From the NCBI RefSeq assembly GCF_009937995.1, contig NZ_AP021881.1, forward strand, positions 2,480,001 through 2,544,000: DNA of 64,000 nucleotides, written 5' to 3'. Shown in pieces: positions 26,545 through 36,996 of this stretch. Under the pieces are notes generated by a model. That model ran no database searches. It worked only from the letters and a program-made list of their open reading frames with translations, and was not told where the DNA came from. The stretch comes from Sulfuriferula nivalis (GTDB lineage: Bacteria > Pseudomonadota > Gammaproteobacteria > Burkholderiales > Sulfuriferulaceae). The position numbers were made by a program, and so were the translations under genes. The first letter of the stretch is position 1. Each line of letters starts with the position of its first letter.

Positions 26545-27858
26545 TTATTTCGCCAGCTCTTCCAGGCGTATCCGTGCAACAGGCTCTGAGATTGCTGATA
26601 AAGCCTCTATTTTTACCATCGCCGCATTCACATTCTTTTCCAGACATGTGTGCGTAAGGATGACAATATCAACCAGCTCCTGACCTTCGTGCGGTTCTTT
26701 TTGCACCATCGCATCAATGGAAATATCCAAATCAGCCAAAATTCGTGTTACATCTGCCAGCACACCAGGCTTGTCAAACGCACGCAGACGCAAATAATAA
26801 GCAGTACGTACGTCATCCATAGCCAGTATCGGTTCATCTGACAACGTATCTGGCTGGAACGCCAGATGCGGCACACGACTATGCGGATCCGCTGTATGCA
26901 TACGCGTCACATCGACCAGATCCGCCACCACTGACGAAGCTGTCGGTTCTGCACCGGCACCGGCACCGTAGTACATAGTCACGCCCACCGCATCACCTTT
27001 AACCAGAATCGCGTTCATCGCACCATCTACATTCGCAATCAAACGCCGCGCAGGAATGAGCGCAGGATGTACGCGTAACTCTATACCGTTTTTAGTACGT
27101 TTGGTAATACCTAATAATTTAATGCGATAACCTAACTGCTCCGCATATCTCACGTCATCACCAGTCAGCTTGGTAATGCCTTCCATGTATGCCTTATCGA
27201 ACTGCATAGGAATACCAAATGCAATCGCTGACATAATGGTAAGTTTGTGCGCAGCATCCACACCTTCAACGTCAAATGTCGGATCGGCTTCTGCGTAACC
27301 CAGACGCTGCGCCTCTTTCAGCACATCAGCAAAATCCGCTCCTTTGTCTCGCATTTCAGTCAGTATAAAATTCGTCGTACCGTTGATAATCCCAGCTATC
27401 CATTCAATGCGGTTGGCTGTGAGACCTTCACGTATCGCTTTGATAATAGGTATACCACCTGCTACCGCTGCTTCAAACGCGACCATCACGCCTTTGCGCT
27501 GAGCTGCTGCAAAGATTTCGGTGCCATGATTGGCAATCAAGGCTTTATTCGCGGTAACGACGTGCTTGCCGTTTTCAATCGCTCTCAAAATGAGTTCTTT
27601 AGCTGGGCTTTCACCCCCGATCATTTCTACCACGATATCAATTTCAGGATTATCAACAATCGCATAAGCATCATCTATCAGCTTCAAGTCAGGCGCAGCA
27701 TACATTTTAGCTTTATCTAAATCACGAACTGCTGCCATGGTGACGCGAATTTCGCGCCCAGCACGACGAGTGATTTCTGCCGCATTACGTCGCAATACGG
27801 TCAATGTGCCGCCGCCTACAGTACCCAGGCCAAGCAAGCCTACATTCATTGGTTTCAT
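26545..27858 (-). CDS. hom: Homoserine dehydrogenase
   Basis: The enzyme reduces aspartate semialdehyde to homoserine, the branch point to threonine and methionine. The 437-residue product has an N-terminal dinucleotide-binding loop (GLGTVGGGT, 10-18), the catalytic domain with AGIINGTTNFILTEM, the GAGAGAEPTASSV loop (about 300) and a C-terminal ACT domain (about 355-430), which usually gives feedback inhibition by threonine. It is 26 bases after alaA and 12 before thrC. Confidence 0.96.
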   Translation of the reverse strand: MKPMNVGLLGLGTVGGGTLTVLRRNAAEITRRAGREIRVTMAAVRDLDKAKMYAAPDLKLIDDAYAIVDNPEIDIVVEMIGGESPAKELILRAIENGKHVVTANKALIANHGTEIFAAAQRKGVMVAFEAAVAGGIPIIKAIREGLTANRIEWIAGIINGTTNFILTEMRDKGADFADVLKEAQRLGYAEADPTFDVEGVDAAHKLTIMSAIAFGIPMQFDKAYMEGITKLTGDDVRYAEQLGYRIKLLGITKRTKNGIELRVHPALIPARRLIANVDGAMNAILVKGDAVGVTMYYGAGAGAEPTASSVVADLVDVTRMHTADPHSRVPHLAFQPDTLSDEPILAMDDVRTAYYLRLRAFDKPGVLADVTRILADLDISIDAMVQKEPHEGQELVDIVILTHTCLEKNVNAAMVKIEALSAISEPVARIRLEELAK

Positions 27859-27884
27859 CGTTATCTTTCAGTTTCTAATTAAAT

Positions 27885-29138
27885 TTACACCACGCTGCCA
27901 TGCTGTTTGCGATACCGTTCCAGAAAGCGCGCGATACGCGTCATCGCTTCACGCAACTCATCTTCATAGGGCAATATAACTACGCGGAAATGGTCTGGAT
28001 AAGGCCAGTTAAATCCCGTACCTTGCACGAGCAAGACACGCTCCTCTTCCAATAAATCCAGAATAAATTTCTGATCATCCTTAATCGGGTACATTTTGTG
28101 ATCCAGTTTTGGAAACATGTACAGCGCTGCCTGAGGCTTGACACACGTTACGCCGGGTATGGCCGTCAGCAACGACCAGGCTAAATCACGCTGCCGTGTC
28201 AAACGACCTTCAGGCGCAACTAAATCCTGGATACTCTGATACCCGCCCAACGCTGTTTGTATTGCATATTGGCCTGGCACGTTAGAACACAAACGCATTG
28301 AGGCCAGCATGTTCAAGCCTTCGATATAATCCTGTGCATGGCGTTTGTCGCCTGAAATCGCCATCCAGCCAGCACGGTAACCACAGGCGCGATAGTTCTT
28401 CGACAATCCATTTAGGGTCACACACAGCACATCATCAGCCAATGAGGCTATAGAAATATGCTCACAACCATCATAGAGCACTTTGTCATAAATCTCATCA
28501 GCAAATATAATCAGCTGATGTTCGCGTGCTATCGCTAAAACACCCATTAATAACTCACGGGTATACAGTGCACCCGTAGGATTATTCGGGTTAATAATCA
28601 CAATAGCGCGTGTATGTTTGGTTATTTTGGCACGGATATCATCCAGATCCGGCATCCAGTTCTGGCTTTCATCGCAAATATAATGCCGTGCCACGCCGCC
28701 AGCCAAAGTTGCAGCCGCGGTCCACAATGGATAATCGGGCGCAGGTACCAGCACTTCATCTCCAGAATTCAACAATCCCTGCATTGCCATCACGATCAAT
28801 TCAGACGCGCCATTACCGATGATGATGTCATCTATCTGCACCCCAGCAATTCCCTTGCTTTGGGTGTAATGCATGATAGCCTTACGCGCAGAAAATAAAC
28901 CCTTGGAATCGGAGTAACCCGATGCATTAGGTAAATTAAGTATCACGTCCTGAACAATTTCTTCAGGTGCTTCAAATCCAAATGGCGCAGGATTACCAAT
29001 ATTCAATTTGATAATGCGCTGACCTTCATCTTCCATCTGTTTGGCACGCGCCATCACTGGACCACGAATGTCATAACAGACATTATCCAACTTGCTTGAT
29101 TTCTTTACTGGTCGCAACATTTTCACTGATTTCGTCAT
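27885..29138 (-). CDS. alaA: Alanine-synthesising aminotransferase (AlaA-type)
   Basis: This PLP class I aminotransferase transfers an amino group from glutamate to pyruvate to make alanine. The product has 417 residues. PLP-site motifs are NPNNPTG (183-189), ADEIYD (213-218) and the lysine in TLNGLSKNYRACGYRAGW (Lys247). The N-terminal KKSSKLDNVCYDIRGP and overall length match E. coli AlaA (YfbQ) better than AlaC. In betaproteobacteria this gene commonly precedes hom and thrC, as here. A promoter region of about 85 bases separates it from the divergent gene at 29225. Confidence 0.9.
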   Translation of the reverse strand: MTKSVKMLRPVKKSSKLDNVCYDIRGPVMARAKQMEDEGQRIIKLNIGNPAPFGFEAPEEIVQDVILNLPNASGYSDSKGLFSARKAIMHYTQSKGIAGVQIDDIIIGNGASELIVMAMQGLLNSGDEVLVPAPDYPLWTAAATLAGGVARHYICDESQNWMPDLDDIRAKITKHTRAIVIINPNNPTGALYTRELLMGVLAIAREHQLIIFADEIYDKVLYDGCEHISIASLADDVLCVTLNGLSKNYRACGYRAGWMAISGDKRHAQDYIEGLNMLASMRLCSNVPGQYAIQTALGGYQSIQDLVAPEGRLTRQRDLAWSLLTAIPGVTCVKPQAALYMFPKLDHKMYPIKDDQKFILDLLEEERVLLVQGTGFNWPYPDHFRVVILPYEDELREAMTRIARFLERYRKQHGSVV

Positions 29139-29224
29139 GAATTATATCTATCCTCACCAAGCCGTCACATGTCAGCTTGGTCATCATGTTACCCAAATGT
29201 ATAATCTTACTCGACTGTGCACCT

Positions 29225-29620
29225 ATGCCGCAATTGGAGAGCGTTTTGAAATTCCATTTAACCCAACCCGAAGGTCTTAATTTATTTACTGGCTATGGTG
29301 ACAACTACGTCATTATCAATGGTGAACGCTATACTCAGCCCAGTTTACTCGTCACGCCTGATGCCATATTGACTGATTGGCAAGTCAATGACTTCAGTGC
29401 GCTTACCGCCGAACATTTTGCCCATATCGCCGATCAAAAACCTGAAATCGTTTTATTAGGCACCGGTGCCCGTTTACAATTTCCCCATCCGCGCCTGTCT
29501 GTTGCTTTGCAACAAGCCAGTGTTGGTCTGGAAGTCATGGATACCAAAGCCGCATGCCGTACTTATAACATCCTCGTCGCAGAAGGGCGTCGAGTCGTGG
29601 TTGGCTTGCTCATCGGCTAA
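29225..29620 (+). CDS. Mth938/NDUFAF3-like domain protein (DUF498)
   Basis: The product has 131 residues from ATG 29225; the longer frame from 29177 adds 16 unlikely residues. It has the family pattern of this small alpha/beta fold: LTDWQVNDFSALTAEHFAHI, PEIVLLGTGARLQFP, GLEVMDTKAACRTYNILVAEGRRVVVGLL. The mitochondrial relative helps assemble respiratory complex I; the bacterial role is not established. It stands alone on the plus strand and converges on the nucleotidase gene, overlapping it by 4 bases. Confidence 0.82.
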   Translation: MPQLESVLKFHLTQPEGLNLFTGYGDNYVIINGERYTQPSLLVTPDAILTDWQVNDFSALTAEHFAHIADQKPEIVLLGTGARLQFPHPRLSVALQQASVGLEVMDTKAACRTYNILVAEGRRVVVGLLIG

Positions 29621-30282
29621 ATTACGGGCATCAGCTCCAGAAACTTTCCAACTACCGCAAATTCGTCCGTCACTTGTGGCGCAGCCTGGCTATCAGGTTG
29701 CAATATACCTCGCACATGTGCCAAGCCATATTGCTGCGCACTGCGCAACACAGGCAAGCTATCATCGAACAGCACAGTGCGCGCAGGATCAAAATCTATT
29801 TCATCCCGCAATGCTTGCCAGAATCCGGCTTGCTCCTTGGCTAAACCAAATTGATGCGAAGTCAGTATTTGGTCAAAATGAGGGGCGAGTCCAGTACACT
29901 GCATTTTCAAACTCAGACTATCCTCATGCGCATTAGTGACCAGAATGATGCGTTTTCCAGCCTGTCGCAACTGTTGCAAAAAATCCTGCACACCATCACG
30001 CACCGCAATCAAATGCTGCACTTCCTGCTTGAGCGCAACAACATCCAAGCCTAGCTGTTCCTGCCAGAAGTCCAGACAATACCACTGCAAACTACCATAA
30101 TGTTTAGCAAATAATGGCGTCAGATAGTCGCTCGCGAACGTGGGCGACATCTGGTTTTTTGCCGCATAGCGTAGCGGCAAATGCTGCCGCCAGAAGTAAT
30201 TATCGAAATGCAAATCAAGCAACGTCCCGTCCATATCAAACAGCACGGTATCAATAACTTGCCAGTCTAGCCTAGCGTTCAC
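29617..30282 (-). CDS. HAD-family nucleotidase (YrfG-like GMP/IMP 5'-nucleotidase)
   Basis: The product has 221 residues. HAD motifs: DMDGT with nucleophile Asp16, VTN at 115-117, Lys149 and DD at 173-174. The cap begins with [11 protein letters not shown], as in E. coli YrfG, which dephosphorylates GMP and IMP. The start overlaps the rpoS stop (ATGA), so it is the last gene of the surE-pcm-nlpD-rpoS unit. Substrate is inferred from the family. Confidence 0.82.
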   Translation of the reverse strand: MNARLDWQVIDTVLFDMDGTLLDLHFDNYFWRQHLPLRYAAKNQMSPTFASDYLTPLFAKHYGSLQWYCLDFWQEQLGLDVVALKQEVQHLIAVRDGVQDFLQQLRQAGKRIILVTNAHEDSLSLKMQCTGLAPHFDQILTSHQFGLAKEQAGFWQALRDEIDFDPARTVLFDDSLPVLRSAQQYGLAHVRGILQPDSQAAPQVTDEFAVVGKFLELMPVI

Positions 30283-31208
30283 AACAACCCCACTGCATCC
30301 ATGCCGGTACGCCGCAACTGCTTACGCAGCACTAATAAAGCCTCGGCCTGAATCTGGCGTACACGCTCACGACTCAGATTCATACTGTCTGCAATTTGCT
30401 CCAGAGTAGCAACCTCCTGATTATTCAGACCAAACCGCCGCTCTATCACACCACGCTGCTTATCTGTCAACAGACTCAACCAGGTCTGAATAAAACTCAA
30501 TACTTCCGTCTTTGCCAATACATCTTCTGGTAACTGCGCCGCGTCATCCGCCATCGCATCACCCATGCTAAGATCAGTATCACCATTCAAGGGGCTATCC
30601 AAAGATACGGCACTATCGTTCAACCGTAACAACTCATAAACTTCGCTCTCTGGCATATGCACCAATAGCGCGATATCTGCGACGCTGGCATCTTGCATAC
30701 CATGCATAGCCAAATGGTGACGAGCACGCAAAATAACATTAATGGCTTTAACAATATGCACAGGTAAACGCACGGCACGCGACTGGTTCATGATCGCTCG
30801 CTCTATATGCTGTCGCACCCACCAACTGGCATAAGTAGAAAAGCGGAAACCGCGTTCTGGCTCAAATTTCTCCAAGGCGTGGATTAAACCTAAATTACCC
30901 TCTTCTATCAGATCTAGTAATTGCATACCTCGATGCTGATAGCGCTTGGCAATACTGACGACCAAACGCAAGTTGCTGGTAATCATTTTTTGCCTTGCCG
31001 CAAAATCACCTTCCCGCACACGTCGCGCCAGCGCCAATTCATCGGTGGCATTCAGAAGCTCCGCATGACCTATATCTTGCATGTACATACACACGACATC
31101 GGCCTGACGTTCATCGAATAATGTATCGACTCCGGATATCTGTGCTAAAAAGGCGTCCTCAGACACAGCCTCCAGCAACACATCCGGCAATTCGTCCGCA
31201 TCATCCAT
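30279..31208 (-). CDS. rpoS: Stationary-phase sigma factor RpoS
   Basis: This alternative sigma-70-family factor directs RNA polymerase to general-stress and stationary-phase genes. The 309-residue product has region 1.2/2 ([18 protein letters not shown], then [13 protein letters not shown] and [17 protein letters not shown] at 99-116), the -10-binding stretch [16 protein letters not shown], and a region 4 helix-turn-helix ([18 protein letters not shown], about 270-287). Its place after nlpD distinguishes it from RpoD and RpoH. As in other proteobacteria a promoter inside nlpD may add transcription; I did not locate one. Confidence 0.95.
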   Translation of the reverse strand: MDDADELPDVLLEAVSEDAFLAQISGVDTLFDERQADVVCMYMQDIGHAELLNATDELALARRVREGDFAARQKMITSNLRLVVSIAKRYQHRGMQLLDLIEEGNLGLIHALEKFEPERGFRFSTYASWWVRQHIERAIMNQSRAVRLPVHIVKAINVILRARHHLAMHGMQDASVADIALLVHMPESEVYELLRLNDSAVSLDSPLNGDTDLSMGDAMADDAAQLPEDVLAKTEVLSFIQTWLSLLTDKQRGVIERRFGLNNQEVATLEQIADSMNLSRERVRQIQAEALLVLRKQLRRTGMDAVGLL

Positions 31209-31210
31209 CT

Positions 31211-32152
31211 TTATTTCCCAGCCTCAGGTAAGTATTTCATGGGGTCAACAGGTTTACCCATTTGACGTATTTCAAAATGCAGCTTTACCTGATCAGCATC
31301 GGTATTACCCATCTCGGCAACTTTCTGCCCACGCTGTACAGTCTGACCTTCTTTGACCAAGACGGTCTGATTATGCGCATAAGCACTCAGGTAAATCGCA
31401 TTATGTTTGATAATGACCAATTTCCCGTAACCACGCAAACCCGATCCGCTATACACCACCTTGCCCGCAGCAGCCGCAAATATGGGTTGCCCGGCGGTAC
31501 CGGCTATATCTATCCCTTTGCTTGATTGTGCTTCACTGAATTCAGCAATGGTTTTCCCTTGTGCAGGCCACATCCAGTCCAGTGCAGTATCATCCGCCTC
31601 TTTAGGTGCTACATCTTTTACAACATCCTTAACGACAGGGGGAGGAGCAGGCAGGGGTTTACTCGACAATACCGGTGAATTACTTACCACCGGCTGACTA
31701 TCACTTTTTGGCTGATTTAACTGAGCTACGGCCTGTTCTGAATAAGGCAGTTTCAATGCTAAAGGCTGGGTAATGTTAACCGACTCAGGCAAGGCTTGTG
31801 TTGTTACTACGGCTGGAGACATCGCACTGGTTTGCGGACCTTCTTTAACTACCGTTGTAGCAGGCTCAGTCAATCGTAACGTTTGCCCCACGTAAATCCG
31901 ATTCACGTCGGTTAATTTATTCCAGCCACTCAGTTCACGATAATCTAAACCATATTCCAACGCGATACTGTACAGAGTATCGCCTTTAGCTACAGTGTAA
32001 GTGGCAGGACGCCAATCTCGAACCTTAGCGTTCGCCGCAGCACGTTTCGCATTTGAATTTTTGTAGTTGGTGCCATCATACACAGGGGCTACCCGCGTCG
32101 TACTACAACCGGCCAATACTAATACAACGCCTATCCACCACCATTTCATCAA
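31211..32152 (-). CDS. nlpD: NlpD: LysM/LytM-domain lipoprotein, murein hydrolase activator
   Basis: This outer-membrane lipoprotein activates a cell-separation amidase (AmiC in E. coli). The 313-residue product has a lipobox VLAGC (Cys16), a LysM domain (52-94: [17 protein letters not shown]...IYVGQTLRL), a Pro/Ser-rich linker, and a C-terminal LytM/M23 domain (about 195-308). The usual metal-binding His before GxD is replaced (SKGIDIAG), as in E. coli NlpD, so it is an activator, not an active peptidase. It overlaps pcm by 4 bases and is followed by rpoS after 2 bases. Confidence 0.94.
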   Translation of the reverse strand: MMKWWWIGVVLVLAGCSTTRVAPVYDGTNYKNSNAKRAAANAKVRDWRPATYTVAKGDTLYSIALEYGLDYRELSGWNKLTDVNRIYVGQTLRLTEPATTVVKEGPQTSAMSPAVVTTQALPESVNITQPLALKLPYSEQAVAQLNQPKSDSQPVVSNSPVLSSKPLPAPPPVVKDVVKDVAPKEADDTALDWMWPAQGKTIAEFSEAQSSKGIDIAGTAGQPIFAAAAGKVVYSGSGLRGYGKLVIIKHNAIYLSAYAHNQTVLVKEGQTVQRGQKVAEMGNTDADQVKLHFEIRQMGKPVDPMKYLPEAGK

Positions 32153-32820
32153 GCCACTCCTGGCAATAATGGTACGAAATGCACCATCTCCAACACTTGT
32201 TCATGATACCCATCAGCCTGACGCTCTATCAACACCATTTGCTGCGACTCACCGACGCCACGCGGCATCACTAATCGCCCACCCTCGGCCAATTGCGCCA
32301 GCAATGCAGGCGGCGCTTCTGCACCTGCTGCTGCTAAGATGATGCCATCAAACGGCGCCACCTCTGCCAGACCAATATGACCATCGCCATGCTGCACTTT
32401 AATATTAGCAATACGTAATGCGCGTATCGTACGCCGCGCGTGTCCAAGCAAGTTAGCTATACGCTCAATCGAATACACTTCACGCGCCAACTTGGAAAGC
32501 ACCGCAGCCTGATAACCGCAGCCACAACCTACCTCTAGTACGCGCTGCATATCTTTACCATTGCGCAATACCTCTATCATCCGTGCCACACTGTACGGAT
32601 GTGAAATAGTCTGACCGAAGCCAATGGGCAACGCCGTATCTTCATATGCACGTATCGCCAATGCCTCACTCACAAATAAGTGACGCGGCACCATCGCCAT
32701 TGCAGTCAACACATCACTATCTTTGATACCCTTTTCACGCAAACGTTCTATCATACGCAGGCGCGTACGTTCAGAAGTCATACCTATACCATCATGTCGA
32801 CTCGGTTTCACTGCCACCAT
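32149..32820 (-). CDS. pcm: Protein-L-isoaspartate O-methyltransferase
   Basis: The enzyme uses S-adenosylmethionine to methylate isoaspartyl residues in damaged proteins, starting their repair. The 223-residue product has PIGFGQTIS (65-73) and the SAM-binding motif [10 protein letters not shown] (95-104). ATG 32820 overlaps the surE end by 13 bases; an internal Met (32781, [10 protein letters not shown]) is an alternative start and would give 210 residues, nearer the usual length. Standard neighbour of surE and nlpD. Confidence 0.95.
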   Translation of the reverse strand: MVAVKPSRHDGIGMTSERTRLRMIERLREKGIKDSDVLTAMAMVPRHLFVSEALAIRAYEDTALPIGFGQTISHPYSVARMIEVLRNGKDMQRVLEVGCGCGYQAAVLSKLAREVYSIERIANLLGHARRTIRALRIANIKVQHGDGHIGLAEVAPFDGIILAAAGAEAPPALLAQLAEGGRLVMPRGVGESQQMVLIERQADGYHEQVLEMVHFVPLLPGVA

Positions 32821-33548
32821 CCCTGCAAGGTTTGTATTTGTTGATAATGGGTTAAATCAATCTGCAACGGCGTAATAGAAACTTGCTGTTGCGTAATTGC
32901 ATAAAAGTCAGTTCCTGTACTCGCGTCTTGCGCTGCACCTGCAGCCCCCACCCAATACACGGTTTGTCCACGTGGATTGGTAGCTTTAACAACAGGCTCT
33001 GCTTTGTGTCGGCGACCCAGACGTGTAATCTGCGTACCATTTAACGCCTCATATGGCACATCTGGCACATTGACATTCAGCAACATCGGCGTTAATTGCG
33101 GTTGCTTGAGCAGTCGCTCTACCAAATCAAGCACAACACGCGCGGCTGTTTCGAAATGCCCACCACTATGATTGGTCAGTGATACCGCAATTGCTGGCAC
33201 ACCCAGCAAATAACCTTCAGTGGCAGCAGCAACGGTGCCTGAATAAACAGTATCGTCACCCATATTCGCACCATGATTAATACCCGAAATTACCATATCC
33301 GGCAAAGTGTCCAGCATGCCTGTGACCGCCAAATGTACGCAATCAGTCGGCGTGCCATTAACGTAATAAAAACCAGAGTCAGCCTGCCGTAACATCAATG
33401 GACGATCAAGGGTCAACGAATTACTCGCGCCACTACGGTCACGCTCTGGCGCAACCACGACAATTTCAGCAATAGTTGATAATGTCTTGGCTAGAACAGC
33501 CAGACCAGGTGCAAAATAACCGTCATCGTTGCTCAATAAAATGCGCAT
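32808..33548 (-). CDS. surE: 5'/3'-nucleotidase SurE
   Basis: This metal-dependent phosphatase acts on nucleoside monophosphates and helps stationary-phase survival. The 246-residue product starts [15 protein letters not shown], where the two Asp bind metal; [13 protein letters not shown] and [22 protein letters not shown] complete the active site. It is the first gene of the surE-pcm-nlpD-rpoS-nucleotidase group on the minus strand, so a promoter should lie just above 33548. Confidence 0.95.
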   Translation of the reverse strand: MRILLSNDDGYFAPGLAVLAKTLSTIAEIVVVAPERDRSGASNSLTLDRPLMLRQADSGFYYVNGTPTDCVHLAVTGMLDTLPDMVISGINHGANMGDDTVYSGTVAAATEGYLLGVPAIAVSLTNHSGGHFETAARVVLDLVERLLKQPQLTPMLLNVNVPDVPYEALNGTQITRLGRRHKAEPVVKATNPRGQTVYWVGAAGAAQDASTGTDFYAITQQQVSITPLQIDLTHYQQIQTLQGWWQ

Positions 33549-33598
33549 AAATAAATGGACGACACCCTTCTGTTGATATTTTATAAATTAAGGGAATT

Positions 33599-33644
33599 TG
33601 GTCGGAGCGAGATGATTTGAATATACCATCACATGCACCCCATT
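33599..33644 (-). repeat. Degenerate partial copy of tRNA-Pro (3' half)
   Basis: About 46 bases align without gaps to the 3' half of the intact tRNA-Pro gene at 36874 (GGTCGGAGCGAGA, GATTTGAA, then CACATGCACCCCAT), with seven mismatches, five of them in one 8-base block. Both copies have the same orientation. It cannot form a tRNA. It is probably the left attachment remnant of an insertion into tRNA-Pro. Confidence 0.75.
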
Positions 33645-34153
33645 TTCTTAAATCCCGTTTTAAACGAAAACCTTATCGCACCTTGCTGGGCGACTTCGAA
33701 CATCAAAAACAATAATGCATAACAAAAACATGATGTTAAAAAATAACGGGGTTTCAATATTTGTCCAGCAAAGTACAGCACAGTTCAATAACAACCAGCG
33801 CTCGGTTTATCCACAGATGTACTCATGAGAGGATAAAACTCATATAGCTATTATCAGCTCGATTCTAGCGCATTTTCATCATGATTGACACACATCAGAC
33901 ACAGCTTCATTCCTAAGGCCTAGAGGTGACAATATGTCCAAAGGGTATCCAGAGACGCAATTCGCTTTTTACCAGCCATGATCAATCATAGAAATTAACT
34001 ACACCCAAGCTTTCTCCAAACAATATTCTGATGCGTCTCCAAGCGCCATTTCAGTGCGACTTGCACTGAAATGGCACGCCATCATTACTAGCTATATGGC
34101 TACATCTGTAATGAGAGGCTTGATCTGACTGCATTCGAATTTGCTTGATATAT
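33645..34153. other. Intergenic region upstream of the glutamine synthetase gene
   Basis: About 500 bases without a credible gene. It is AT-rich and contains a perfect inverted repeat at 34046-34074, described separately. I see no RNA gene or transposase remnant. Confidence 0.6.
34046..34074. repeat. Perfect inverted repeat upstream of glnN
   Basis: CCATTTCAGTGC and GCACTGAAATGG form 12-base perfect arms with the 5-base loop GACTT; one more G-C pair extends it. There is no T run. It could be a regulator-binding site about 80 bases above the sigma-54-like promoter, or an old terminator. Confidence 0.7.
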
Positions 34154-34170
34154 TGGCTCGTTTTTTGCTT
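34154..34170 (+). promoter_or_regulatory. Candidate sigma-54 promoter of glnN
   Basis: TTGGCTCGTTTTTTGCT has GG and GC separated by exactly 10 bases, matching the -24/-12 pattern TGGCAC-N5-TTGC with one or two mismatches in the -24 part. Transcription would begin near 34180, leaving a leader of about 130 bases. Sigma-54 with NtrC is the usual control for ammonium-assimilation genes, which fits the gene it serves. Confidence 0.5.
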
Positions 34171-34309
34171 TATTTGATCTTATGCTTGCAAGTCAAGACA
34201 GTAGTCGTTATTCGATGTTTTCTGGTAAGCACTGCCATTTGATCAAGGCCTCTTACCAAGAAGATTCGACTGAATTTATTAGTATCACAAATCTTGTCAG
34301 GAGAGAAAA

Positions 34310-36484
34310 ATGAGTGGGAATGAAGTTCGCGTTCAAGCAATTAACAAAATTACAAACCGTGTACCTTTATCTGTAAAAACGCCAAAACCATTAAGTGAAA
34401 TATGGGGATGTGACGTTTTCAATCTGGCACGCATGGAAGAATCGCTTTCCAAGAACGTCTTCAAGACCATCAAAAATACCGTACAAACAGGTGCCGCCCT
34501 TGATACGGCGACTGCTGATATGGTTGCTGCAGCAATGAAGGAATGGGCACTATCGAAAGGCGTCAAGTTCTACTCTCATATTTTCTATCCGATGACCAAT
34601 ATTACGGCAGAAAAGCATGATGGTTTTATCATCACTAATTCCGATGGTGGGGCGATTACCGAGTTTACCGGCAGCCTGCTGATCAAAGGCGAGCCTGATG
34701 GTTCTTCTTTCCCCAATGGCAGTATCCGTATGACCAATGCAGCTCGTGGCTATACGGCATGGGATCCGACCAGCCCTGCATATATCATGCACACAGACAA
34801 TAGCTCCACCCTGATGATTCCGTGCGTATTCATGTCCTGGACTGGTGAAGCGCTTGACAAGAAAATCCCGCTGTTGCGCTCTAATCATGCAATGAACAAA
34901 GCGGCTCAGAAAGTGCTTGCTTTGATGGGCGAAACAAATATTGCAACATTGAATTCCAGCTGTGGCGCGGAACAGGAATATTTCCTGGTTGATTCCGCTT
35001 TTGCCAACAGCCGTCCGGATCTGTTGCTTGCCGGGCGCACCCTGTTCGGCGCATCACCTGCAAAAGGTCAGCAATTCGACGACCATTACTTCGGCGCTAT
35101 ACCAGAGCGTGTTCAAGTATTCATGCAAGATTTTGAGGACCAATTATACCGACTCGGTATCCCTGCCAAAACCCACCACAATGAAGTTGCGCCGGGACAG
35201 TTCGAAATTGCGCCCTACTTCGAAGCGGCTAATGTGGCAGCTGACCATCAGCAGCTAATGATGACTTTGATGAAAAGCACAGCGAAGAAGCACGGATTCA
35301 TGTGCCTGCTGCATGAAAAGCCATTTGCAGGCGTGAACGGTTCTGGCAAGCATGTGAACTGGTCGGTGGGTAATGCAACCCAAGGCAATTTGCTCGACCC
35401 GGGCAAAACACCGCATGACAATCTTAACTTCTTGCTGTTCTGCGGAGCAGTCATCCGTGGCGTTCACCTGTTTGGGCCATTGCTGCGCGCCGTTATTGCA
35501 TCCGCTGCGAACGACCATCGCTTAGGAGCTAACGAAGCGCCACCAGCCATTCTGTCTGTCTACCTGGGTGACCAGCTGGAAAAAGTCTATATGGACATCA
35601 AAGCCGGAAAGCTCGCTATGACGACGGATGGTGGATTGATGGATCTTGGACTTCCGCAAATCCTTAAGTTTGAACGCGATCCTGGCGACCGTAACCGTAC
35701 TTCTCCTTTCGCGTTTACTGGCAACCGCTTCGAATTCCGCGCAGTAGGTTCATCACAGTCGGTCTCGGGGCCTTTGGTTGCGATGAATACAATGCTGGCC
35801 GACTCCTTGAACTGGATAGCTGACAAACTGGAAGCAGAACTGAAAAAGAAGGACGACAAAGCAACTGCCGTGTTTGCTGTGCTTAAGGAAATTATGGAGT
35901 TGCATGGTAATGTGGTGTTTGGCGGCAATGGATATTCACCTGAGTGGCACAAAATGGCGGTCGAAGAGCGCGGCTTGAAGAACCTGCCAACTTCGGCAGA
36001 GGCAATTCCGATGCTGCGTGAAGAGTCCGTCAGGAAGCTATTTGAAAGCACGGGTGTACTGACACGCGTGGAATTGGAAAGCCGGTTTGAGGTTTATGCT
36101 GAACAATACATTTTGTCTATCGAAGTTGAAGCCAAGTTAGTTATTGATATGGCAAAAACTTCTATATATCCAGCCGCAATCCACTACCTGTCAGAAATAG
36201 CACAGACAAGCTCAGAGATGGCAAAAATGGATGTTAAGCTGGATGACACTGTGGCAAAAGCCGTTGCAGCAGAGGCAAATGCGATGATGGCTGCTGTCGG
36301 GAAACTCAGCGCCGCTATCAAGCAGCATGATTTCGCCACGACTGAAGAACATATGAATTATTGCGCCCACGTCATTCGTGATCTGATGAACGAAGTTCGT
36401 GCTCATGCAGATGCGCTTGAAATGGAAGTAGCAGATGAACTATGGCCTTTCCCTAAATATAGCGAAATGCTGTTCATCAAGTAA
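34310..36484 (+). CDS. glnN: Glutamine synthetase type III
   Basis: The enzyme makes glutamine from glutamate, ammonium and ATP. At 724 residues it is the long GSIII class, unlike the 450-470-residue GlnA that nearly all proteobacteria use. Class features: the N-terminal part with WALSKGVKFYSHIFYPMT, then THHNEVAPGQFEIAPYFE (about 287-304), GSGKHVNWSVG (about 344-354) and GNRFEFRAVGSSQSVSGP (about 471-488) for ATP, glutamate and metal binding. A clear ribosome-binding site (AGGAGAG) precedes ATG 34310. GSIII is common in Bacteroidetes and cyanobacteria and patchy in proteobacteria. Here it stands alone between a broken and an intact tRNA-Pro, which suggests acquisition by transfer. Confidence 0.95.
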   Translation: MSGNEVRVQAINKITNRVPLSVKTPKPLSEIWGCDVFNLARMEESLSKNVFKTIKNTVQTGAALDTATADMVAAAMKEWALSKGVKFYSHIFYPMTNITAEKHDGFIITNSDGGAITEFTGSLLIKGEPDGSSFPNGSIRMTNAARGYTAWDPTSPAYIMHTDNSSTLMIPCVFMSWTGEALDKKIPLLRSNHAMNKAAQKVLALMGETNIATLNSSCGAEQEYFLVDSAFANSRPDLLLAGRTLFGASPAKGQQFDDHYFGAIPERVQVFMQDFEDQLYRLGIPAKTHHNEVAPGQFEIAPYFEAANVAADHQQLMMTLMKSTAKKHGFMCLLHEKPFAGVNGSGKHVNWSVGNATQGNLLDPGKTPHDNLNFLLFCGAVIRGVHLFGPLLRAVIASAANDHRLGANEAPPAILSVYLGDQLEKVYMDIKAGKLAMTTDGGLMDLGLPQILKFERDPGDRNRTSPFAFTGNRFEFRAVGSSQSVSGPLVAMNTMLADSLNWIADKLEAELKKKDDKATAVFAVLKEIMELHGNVVFGGNGYSPEWHKMAVEERGLKNLPTSAEAIPMLREESVRKLFESTGVLTRVELESRFEVYAEQYILSIEVEAKLVIDMAKTSIYPAAIHYLSEIAQTSSEMAKMDVKLDDTVAKAVAAEANAMMAAVGKLSAAIKQHDFATTEEHMNYCAHVIRDLMNEVRAHADALEMEVADELWPFPKYSEMLFIK

Positions 36485-36490
36485 TTCTTA

Positions 36491-36519
36491 GCGGGGAACG
36501 GTAATTAACCTTTCCCCGC
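36491..36519. terminator. Hairpin after glnN
   Basis: GCGGGGAA and TTCCCCGC form a perfect 8-base stem six bases after the glnN stop. It lacks a T run, so it is a terminator-like hairpin rather than a textbook one. The rest of 36485-36873 (about 350 bases, AT-rich) holds no gene that I can support. Confidence 0.6.
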
Positions 36520-36872
36520 CTTCAAGGCCTTCTAGATTCAAGTAAGCAGCCAGTGTATAGCGGCGCGCCCTAGTTTCCCAATTAACTCTCATATATAGCA
36601 CAACGATCATGACAGATCATATATTGAGTATTGAGCATCGCTGTAGCCAATACCCCTAAGATGTAAAACTATGTAGGTTGTTGGAATTTGAACCTGTTGA
36701 GGGAATGGAAGTAAGCTATTTCATAAGCTGGATTCATTGAAAACCCAACCTACAATCATAAAAATCCTGACATAAACCACTATAAGATTCTCATGATTTA
36801 CCCATGAGTTTACCCATAATTTACTAAGCCAGAAAACCAGAAAGCTTAATTCAGTTTAACCCATTGATTTTA

Positions 36873-36950
<78 letters not shown>

Positions 36951-36996
36951 AAGCGTAAGATTATAGCAGGATTGGCACATGAGCTAAAGTGCCAGA

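Noticed and set aside
33599-33644. A second working tRNA-Pro
   Set aside because: Only the 3' half is present and damaged; it cannot fold as a tRNA.
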